This document shows, in pieces, positions 57,943-64,000 of a stretch of DNA of 64,000 bases. Source of the DNA: Haliscomenobacter sp. GTDB taxonomy: Bacteria; Bacteroidota; Bacteroidia; Chitinophagales; Saprospiraceae. Location of the stretch: positions 61,111 to 125,110 of the forward strand of contig NZ_JADKCX010000009.1 of assembly GCF_016718685.1 (NCBI RefSeq), written 5' to 3'. Below the pieces are notes generated by a model that did not search any database, was not told the origin of the DNA, and worked only from the letters and a program-made list of their open reading frames with translations. Position numbers and translations under genes: made by a program. Each line of letters starts with the position of its first letter. Position 1 is the first letter of the stretch.

Positions 57943-59142
57943 TTATGCCTTTCCGGTCAAAATTTGATTCCAATACAACCAAGGTAAGACCCGCCTTTTG
58001 AGTTGATACATGGACCAGCGTTCTTTGGACTGATCGAAAGGAAAGGTTTCCATGGGTTGATTGTTATAGTCGAATTCAGCCAACACCAATTTGCCATATC
58101 CAGTTACCAGTGGGCAGGAGGTATAGCCAGTATACTCCGCGTTCAGGGGCTGTTTGGCCATTGCCGCGATTAGGTTGGCAACCAGTACTGGCGCTTGCTT
58201 GCGGATGGCTGCTCCAGTTTTGGAGGTAGGTAAGGAAGATGCATCACCAATTCCAAAAATATTGGCGTAACGTAAATGTTGTAGCGTGTTTTTATCCACA
58301 TCAACCCAGCCCGCTGCACTTGCTAGAGGGCTTTTTTTGATAAAATCTGGTGCGGATTGGGGTGGTGTAACGTGGATCAGGTCAAAATCAACCCAAGTCT
58401 CAACATCTTTGTTGCCTTCGCCAATACCGATGAACTTGGCACGTTTGTTGGGGCCATCAATTTCCACCAGTTTTTCCATGAAGTGCAGCTTGATATCCGC
58501 ACTTTTACACACTTGTAGGAGTGTGTTTTCGTATTTGGCTACCGCAAAAAGTTTCGCGGCCCCACTCCAGTAGTGAATGTCACTTTTACCCAAAATGCCA
58601 TGTTTGCGCCAATAGTCGGCAGCCATGTACATGATTTTGTGTGGAGCGCCGCCACACTTCACTGGGGTATGTGGGTTATGGAAAATGGCTTTTCCGCCTT
58701 TAAAGTTTTTGATGGCCTCAAAAGTATAAGGTGCACTTTGAAAGCTGTAATTGCTACACACATTGTTTTTGCCCAAGGTTTCTGTCAAACCTTTTACTTC
58801 GCTCCAATTTAGCTGGATACCAGGTGCGACCACCATGTAATCGTAAGTCAACTGCTGACCATTACCTAATGTAACCGCATTTTGCTCCGGCTGAAAGGAA
58901 TCCACTTTTTCCTTGATCCACTTCGCTTGAGGAGGGATTACATCCGCTTCATTGCGCTCAGTGTCTGCAATATTGAATACCCCCGACCCCACTAATGTCC
59001 AGGCTGGTTGGTAGTAATGTTTGTCAGCAGGATCAACAATGGCAATGTCCAGTTTGCGATTTTTACGCAACAATTGAGCGGCAACCGAAATTCCGGCATT
59101 ACCGCCTCCAACTACGACGATTTGATGATGTAGGTTTTCCAT
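57943..59142 (-). CDS. sqr: Sulfide:quinone oxidoreductase, type II (SQOR-like)
   Basis: A 399-residue flavoprotein. FAD motif VVGGGNAGISVAAQLLRKN; the two redox cysteines lie in NPHTPVKCGGAPHKIMY and GYTSCPLVTGYGKLVLAEFDY, the pattern of human SQOR-type (type II) enzymes. It oxidises sulfide to persulfide (GSH or another acceptor) and reduces membrane quinone. The C-terminus (RWSMYQLKRRVLPWLYW) is an amphipathic membrane anchor. Upstream lies a near-perfect palindrome; downstream the SulP gene. A rhodanese lies 1.1 kb upstream. Intact frame. Confidence 0.92.
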   Translation of the reverse strand: MENLHHQIVVVGGGNAGISVAAQLLRKNRKLDIAIVDPADKHYYQPAWTLVGSGVFNIADTERNEADVIPPQAKWIKEKVDSFQPEQNAVTLGNGQQLTYDYMVVAPGIQLNWSEVKGLTETLGKNNVCSNYSFQSAPYTFEAIKNFKGGKAIFHNPHTPVKCGGAPHKIMYMAADYWRKHGILGKSDIHYWSGAAKLFAVAKYENTLLQVCKSADIKLHFMEKLVEIDGPNKRAKFIGIGEGNKDVETWVDFDLIHVTPPQSAPDFIKKSPLASAAGWVDVDKNTLQHLRYANIFGIGDASSLPTSKTGAAIRKQAPVLVANLIAAMAKQPLNAEYTGYTSCPLVTGYGKLVLAEFDYNNQPMETFPFDQSKERWSMYQLKRRVLPWLYWNQILTGKA

Positions 59143-59250
59143 AACCTGAGTTTTTTTAAGGACGATTTGTAATTGCGCACCAGCTCATCATTATACCTTC
59201 TGATTCTGGCACCCAGACAAAATTAGTATTTTTTTTAAAAACATGAAAAA

Positions 59251-59282
59251 ATGTTCATATTTTCATATGAAAACATGAACAT
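59251..59282. promoter_or_regulatory. 32-bp near-perfect palindrome upstream of sqr (probable operator)
   Basis: The core TTTTCATATGAAAA is a perfect 14-bp palindrome, flanked by ATGTTCAT and ATGAACAT, with only one mismatched pair in each half over 32 bp. It sits 109 bp upstream of the sqr start and between sqr and the next gene upstream. It is A/T-rich, like operators of ArsR/Crp-type sulfur regulators, but none is adjacent. Confidence 0.65.
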
Positions 59283-59314
59283 TCAAAAACACCCATAAAA
59301 ATCACGGTAGGACC

Positions 59315-59932
59315 CTATAACCTACCACATTGCTGATGCGCTCCATTAATGATTTCACTGAATTGGTCTTTTGAAATAAATTGAGGGAGATAGCTTACCC
59401 CTTCTACACTCAATTGGCTTGTAAATGCCCGCATGTGATTTTTTGATCCACATTTTAATTTTTCATAAAGATTATCGATATCAACATTAGTCGTAGCAGC
59501 TATGCCATCGTTTAAATCCTTGATGTCGAGGTCCTCAATAGTGGCGCCAACCGTCAATGCGTTGGCCAAGGATATTTCACCCTTTGCGATTAAGTCATTG
59601 TAAAGTTTTTGCAGGGTTATGTTGTTAAATACTCCTTTTTGATTGGACGCTACATCTGCAACTCCATATTTGACCATAATCGCCAAGACAGCATCCATAT
59701 GCGTTTGTTCACTGGAGGCGATATTGCCAAAAATATTTAGCCTGTATTTTTCATAGAAGTATTGGTAAACATCATGAGCAAGTTTCTCCTCCTCCCGCAT
59801 AAACTGCAGCGTTGCTTTTTCTTGGTCAGACAAGGTAGGCTGCTCGACATCGAGGTTGCTGCAAGACGTGAAACCTACCACTGATGACAACAAGGTAAAA
59901 AGCAATAGACCAGAAGTTATTAGATTTTTCAT
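59315..59932 (-). CDS. DUF2202 ferritin-like lipoprotein
   Basis: A 205-residue exported protein. Signal peptide with lipobox VGFTSC near residue 25, so it is probably a lipoprotein. The mature part is a four-helix DUF2202 domain: MREEEKLAHDVYQYFYEKY (helix with carboxylate ligands), SEQTHMDAVLAIMVKYG and KNHMRAFTSQL, consistent with a ferritin-like di-iron site. Function unknown in this family; iron handling or oxidative stress is inferred. The start ATG at 59930-59932 is chosen because it gives the signal peptide. Monocistronic. Confidence 0.85.
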   Translation of the reverse strand: MKNLITSGLLLFTLLSSVVGFTSCSNLDVEQPTLSDQEKATLQFMREEEKLAHDVYQYFYEKYRLNIFGNIASSEQTHMDAVLAIMVKYGVADVASNQKGVFNNITLQKLYNDLIAKGEISLANALTVGATIEDLDIKDLNDGIAATTNVDIDNLYEKLKCGSKNHMRAFTSQLSVEGVSYLPQFISKDQFSEIINGAHQQCGRL

Positions 59933-60090
59933 GTTGAATAATGTTTGGTTACTTCCCAAAGCTAGTTTGAAAAAATAAGGACTTTCGTGATCAGGATTAC
60001 ACTGGCTAAAAAAGATAGAGGTATAAATAAAAAAAGCTAAAAGACAAAATCGCCTTTGAGCCCCTGACACAAACAAAAAATACAAGTCAA

Positions 60091-60219
60091 CTATAAAGCT
60101 CTTTTTGCCAGGTAGAAGTCCATTTTCTCCAAATTGCTATTTTCGCGTTCAGCCAGTTCGGCCAGCGTTTTTGGTGCAGGCACGATCACTTTATCGCCGG
60201 GCTGCCAATCCAGGGGCAT
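60091..60219 (-). pseudogene. C-terminal remnant of a 1-Cys/Prx6-type peroxiredoxin
   Basis: Forty-two codons read MPLDWQPGDKVIVPAPKTLA and end with MDFYLAKRAL before TAG. This is the characteristic C-terminal arm of Prx6-type peroxiredoxins (x-P-x-N/D-W-x-P-G-x-x-V-I-V-P). The N-terminal thioredoxin-fold part with the peroxidatic Cys is absent. The fragment abuts the end of the rhodanese gene, so it is a remnant or a deletion junction. Confidence 0.75.
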
Positions 60220-60220
60220 G

Positions 60221-60553
60221 TTACATGCTCACTACGCCACCTGCCATGTTGTAGAGTTTGGTAAAACCGCGGCCCGCCATAATGTTGCAGGCTTGGCCAC
60301 TGCGGTTGCCACTGCGGCAATACAGGAGGTAAGTTTTGTCTTTATCCAGTTTATCGATCTGGCTGAGGAAATCTTTGGAAAAGATGTCGATGTTTTTGGC
60401 ACCTGGCAACTTTCCCCCACTAAATTCGGCTGGAGTACGTACATCGATGAGGACAGCATCCGGAGTGCTTTCAGCAATTTGCATAAACTCCCCTGCTCTT
60501 ACATTTTGATATTTGCTGGAAGCCGTTCCAAAAAAAGATTGAAAAAAGCTCAT
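60221..60553 (-). CDS. Single-domain rhodanese
   Basis: A 110-residue rhodanese-like sulfurtransferase. It begins MSFFQSFFG and has the core DAVLIDVRTPAEFSGGKLPGA and the persulfide-carrying Cys in LLYCRSGNRSGQACNIM. The end (MAGGVVSM) is close to normal for the domain. Near sqr it could take sulfane sulfur from sulfide oxidation (inference from context). I start at the ATG giving MSFFQSF rather than an upstream Met. Confidence 0.85.
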   Translation of the reverse strand: MSFFQSFFGTASSKYQNVRAGEFMQIAESTPDAVLIDVRTPAEFSGGKLPGAKNIDIFSKDFLSQIDKLDKDKTYLLYCRSGNRSGQACNIMAGRGFTKLYNMAGGVVSM

Positions 60554-60686
60554 TGTGGTCAAATTTTGGTGTTGTTCAATTGATGATTCAAAGATAGCTA
60601 TGCGCCGGAGAGGCAATCAGTAATGAAAATCACAGAAGGGCTAAAAATTTAGGACAACGCATGCTTGATTTTGAAACCTACCCAGC

Positions 60687-63126
60687 TTATTCCGATTTCA
60701 CCCGTTTTTGCTCATCCTCCAAACCCGTACTCCGTCTACGCGCGGCTTTCACCTGGTCATTACCCAGGTTATACGTGAAATTCAGTTTCAGGCGGCGGCT
60801 GTCCCAGCCCCGGTGATGTCGAGGTTCAAGGCACCGAAGCGGCTGGTTCCAGCCCATTTGTTGCTGCGGAATACGTCACCAACGCCCAGTTTGATATTGC
60901 CTTTGCCTTCCATGATTTTTTTCTGGATGCCCATGTCCATGCTCCACATGGCGTTCATTTTGAAGGTACCACCCCATAGGCTGGGTGCGTTGTACCAACC
61001 AGATACTTCGGCGCTCCAACCTTTGGGCAAGGTGAAGGTATGCTGGCTGTAGATGTTGAAAGTGGTGGCCGCCAGAGCAACCGTTTTACCCTCGCCAAAA
61101 TCGGCCTGGTTGCGCACGTGTGAACCCGTCATGTTGGTGAAACTGCCCCACCATTTGCGGATTTGAACGGGCGCGCTGAAGGCCAGGCTATAGGCGTACT
61201 GATTGGCCAGGTTCAGCCAGGTGATGTAGTTGGCGTTGGTACCAGCCGTATCCAAAAACCGGGTGATCTGATCCTGGGTATGGCTGTAGCTCAGGGTCGT
61301 GTTGAAGCGGTGGTTAAGGTGTGCCGCAACTGCAAGTTGTTGGCGTACTCTGGGCGCAAAAATGGGTTGCCTTGCTCATAGGTCAATTCATCCAAACGGT
61401 TTTGGAAGGGGTTCAAATCCTGGTACGAAGGGCGATTGACCCTGCGGCTGTAGTTTAGGGCAAAGGTGTTTTTCGGGGAGAGGTTGTAAGTGATGCCACC
61501 CGAGGGAAAAAAGTCCAGGTAGTGGCGCTGTACGTTGTCGTCGTTGACGGGTTTGTAGGCTTCCAGGTCACCCTCCGAGTTGGTTTGTTCGGCGCGTAGG
61601 CCCGCATTGAAGCCCCATTTTTTCAATTGACGCGAGTACGATACGTAGGCTGCATTGACGTTTTCGGTGTAGATGAACTGATTGCTCAGGTCGGTATTCA
61701 ACACCTTGACATTGTCCAGTACGTTGAAAAAATCGAAGGTATTATCGGTGCGTACGTAGGTCGCCTTGATTCCGGCGCCCAACTGACCACCCCAAAGTTT
61801 GTTTTCAAAATCCGCTTTGAAGGTGTAGATGTCGATATCGGTCGGCGTCGAGCTAGCAAAAATGCGCTCGGACAATTTCACCTTTTCCTGGGCATCGAAG
61901 TAGTAATTGGGTTGAAACTCCTCGCCCGTGTTGCGGAACATCCCGTAGTCGGCATCCAGGTTCAGGCTTTTGCCCTTGCCGTTGTCGAAGCGGTAGTTGA
62001 GGTTGAAGTTGAGGTTGTTGCGCTGGCCAGCATTGTCGCTTTGCGCAATGAGGATGCTGTCGATGGCCGTTTGGCCCACCCGACTGATCTCAGTGCGGCC
62101 ATCGCCATGGTAACTGTTGTTGCCCAGGAATCCACTGGCCAACACGCCGATGGTTTCCTTTTGATTGAGCGTCCAGTCAGCACCCACTTTGAAGTTGTGG
62201 TTTTGCGTCACACTATTCTGTTCGCTACTTTGGTCAAAGCGGGAACCCAACTGGCTGCGGTCGATGGTCATGAAATTCAAAAACTCATTGTCGGAGTAGT
62301 TGTAGCTGCCAAATACGTTGGTTTTTTTGTTGCGGTAATTGGCGCTGACGCCCCCGTTGTACCAGGCTTTTTCGCCTACGGAGTAGCCCAAATTGACGTT
62401 GCCATTGGCACCCAGTTTTTTGTCTTTTTTCAAGCGGATGTTGATGATCCCCGCGTTGCCCTGGGCATCGTATTTGGCCGAGGGGTTGGTGATCAGTTCA
62501 ATGGCTTCGATTTCGTTGCTTTGCAGGTTGCGCAGAAACTGCGCCAAATCGGCACCCTGCATGGGCGAGGGGCGGCCATCAATGTAGATGCGGATGCCGG
62601 CACGGCCCAGCATGGTGATGTTGTCGTTGTTGTCGATCACCACCCCCGGCGATTTGCGCAACAGGTCAAAGGCGTTGCTGCCCGAAGCGGTGATGCTGCC
62701 CTCTACGTTGAAGATTGTTTTGTCGGGTCTGATTTCCAGCAGAGGCTTCTGTGCTTTTACGGTCACGCCCTGCAGCTCATTGGCCACAGGTTGCAATTTG
62801 ATCTCGGGCACACTCAAGGTTTGACCGGCCTGTACATCGTGGATTTGGGAAAGGTAGTTTGGATAGCCCACAAAAGATACGGCCAAGCGGTATTGGCCGG
62901 GCTCAAGATTGGCGATGAGGTAAGAGCCGTCGGCCAGGGTGTATTCCAGCTTCACGATCGAGGAGTCGGCGGCTTTTTGCAGCAGCACATTGGCGTATTC
63001 CAGGGCTTGACCATCGGCGCTGAGTACACGCCCTTTGATGCTGCTGGCAATGGTTTGAGCTGCTGCATTCCCGCATACCAATAGCAGGGCAGCTGCCCAC
63101 AATACAGTGGTGAGTTGCTTCTTCAT
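60687..63126 (-). CDS. TonB-dependent-type outer membrane receptor/OMP_b-brl protein (two frameshifts)
   Basis: Frame-corrected length about 812 residues. Signal peptide MKKQLTTVLWAAALLLVCGN; N-terminal carboxypeptidase-regulatory-like domain (IKGRVLSADGQALEYANVLL); plug (FNVEGSITASGSNAFDLLR, IYIDGRPSPMQGADLAQFL); then a beta-barrel of repeated amphipathic strands. Frame breaks near 61310 and 60808; the corrected C-terminus reads SRRLKLNFTYNLGNDQVKAA and a charged tail ending QKRVKSE. The family takes up nutrients or exports small molecules across the outer membrane. Ligand unknown. A long antisense open frame covers it and is a shadow. Confidence 0.85.
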
Positions 63127-63342
63127 TTTTAACAGTCGGTTGAAATCTGAGGGTGAGTTTGGAATACACAACCAATGGCTAGTATTCCAGACTCACCCGA
63201 ATAGACGGCAAAACTAGGCGCAAGGTGGCAGCCTGTATTGGCTTTTCGATCAGTACAAGTAAAAGTGGGATAAAAAGGGGAATGGAATGGATGAGGGGGT
63301 ATGCCCCTTCCTATCAATACGTTGATAAAAAATCTTTAGCGC

Positions 63343-63979
63343 TTATTTGGGCAATCTTTTTTTGTACCAGGTCATTTGGCCGCGGTGATTGGCATAATGT
63401 TCTGCCACATGAAACCATTTACAGTAGTTGTTCCAATCCCATGCTTTGGTTTCGCCCGAAAGCAACCATTTATCATCCTCTCTTTTTCATCTCTGCTTTC
63501 GTGCTTGCTCTTACAGCGTTCATGGCTTCAAGGTAATAGTCAATTTTATTGCCCTTTATTTTGTCTCTGGCCTCTGGACCGAGTTCCATGGCCACATTCC
63601 ATTTGTCTTTGTTCTCTTTTGAAAAATCTTCCAACTTGTGAAAGGTAATGTCCTGATAAACAACTTCCGTAGCGGCCAGGTGCATGATTAAGGAACCAAT
63701 GGTGTTCGAATCTTCGTCGTGCAAATAATCCAATTGTTCAACGCTCAAGTTTTTTGTAACATTCACTACCGTTTCACTAAGCCAATCTAGCATGGAAATC
63801 AAGGTGCCAATTTGTGGCGTAAAACCTGCTTTTGGCCCAATGTGGTTGAGGTTATCCTCCACAGCGACCACGCTTGAATGGGCATTGCCAAACCTGGGTA
63901 GAATCAAATTACTGGCCGCAAAAGTCGAGATTCCAGCAACGTTGATAAATTTTCGGCGACTAAAATTTTCTTTTTTCAT
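63343..63979 (-). CDS. DinB-family protein with Tat signal (one frameshift)
   Basis: Frame-corrected length about 212 residues. N-terminal Tat motif MKKENFSRRKFINVAGIST. The DinB four-helix domain has LISMLDWLSETVVNVTKN, MHLAATEVVYQDITFHKL and, after correction, NYCKWFHVAEHYANHRGQM, containing the metal-ligand histidines. One A is missing from an A run near 63478; adding it gives KREDDKWLLSGETKAWDW. DinB proteins bind Ni or Zn; many are thiol transferases. Exported DinB proteins are frequent in Bacteroidota and of unknown role. Confidence 0.83.
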
Positions 63980-64000
63980 GGTGTTGAAATTATAGGGTTG

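Noticed and set aside
61627..63084. 485-codon plus-strand open frame
   Set aside because: Antisense shadow of the outer-membrane receptor, whose frame carries clear signal, plug and barrel features.

Overview
The window looks like chromosomal DNA from a Bacteroidota bacterium, most probably in or near the Saprospiraceae. The evidence is: four secreted proteins with type IX secretion (T9SS) C-terminal sorting domains; a Bacteroidota-type promoter (TTTG, 19 nt, TAnnTTTG) before recA; few Shine-Dalgarno sequences; a crtI-crtB-crtYcd carotenoid cluster; DUF1501/DUF1800, DUF1028 and bifunctional GNAT/carbon-nitrogen hydrolase proteins; and an OMP_b-brl-type outer-membrane receptor. I see no tRNA, rRNA, prophage, insertion sequence or CRISPR array. 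The genus call is inference.

Layout: 0-5 kb holds an OmpA-like lipoprotein, an HD-domain/Pycsar-effector-like membrane protein and a two-gene redox operon (polyferredoxin plus FAD reductase). 5-11 kb holds a T9SS cargo protein, a methyltransferase and the carotenoid operon. 11-25 kb holds recA, uppS, an M3 peptidase, a WecA/MraY-like transferase, a purine nucleoside phosphorylase, the DUF1501/DUF1800 pair, an XRE-ImmA/PIN toxin-antitoxin-like operon and a bactofilin-like membrane protein. 25-34 kb holds aconitase, a sugar isomerase, a large zinc metalloprotease and two secreted proteins (DUF1028, DUF3500). 34-44 kb holds an ABC exporter, accC-accB-efp-fabH (fatty-acid initiation), a sodium/solute symporter, lspA, a candidate structured RNA and a hidden rpsU. 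44-64 kb holds a DksA-like protein, a GNAT/nitrilase, a Gfo/Idh oxidoreductase, truncated K+ channel and ybeY genes, an RsbW-like kinase, a truncated PLP enzyme, a permease, a thioesterase, a GMC dehydrogenase with its small subunit, a sulfur group (SulP, sulfide:quinone oxidoreductase, rhodanese), a DUF2202 lipoprotein, an outer-membrane receptor and a DinB protein.

Two genome-scale signals stand out. First, at least six gene boundaries are filled by an unusual element: an array of a short unit (7-14 nt), a loop, then an array of its reverse complement. Units differ between loci, yet loci at 11.9 and 53.6 kb share an exact 27-nt stretch, and the arrays run up to stop or start codons. This is the best candidate for something undescribed. 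Second, more than 20 single-base frameshifts, mostly in short homopolymers, break housekeeping genes (acnA, accC, fabH, rpsU). They are best read as sequence errors, so I give frame-corrected gene spans. Separate truncation junctions (49,490; about 50,555; 60,220) suggest real deletions or misassembly.
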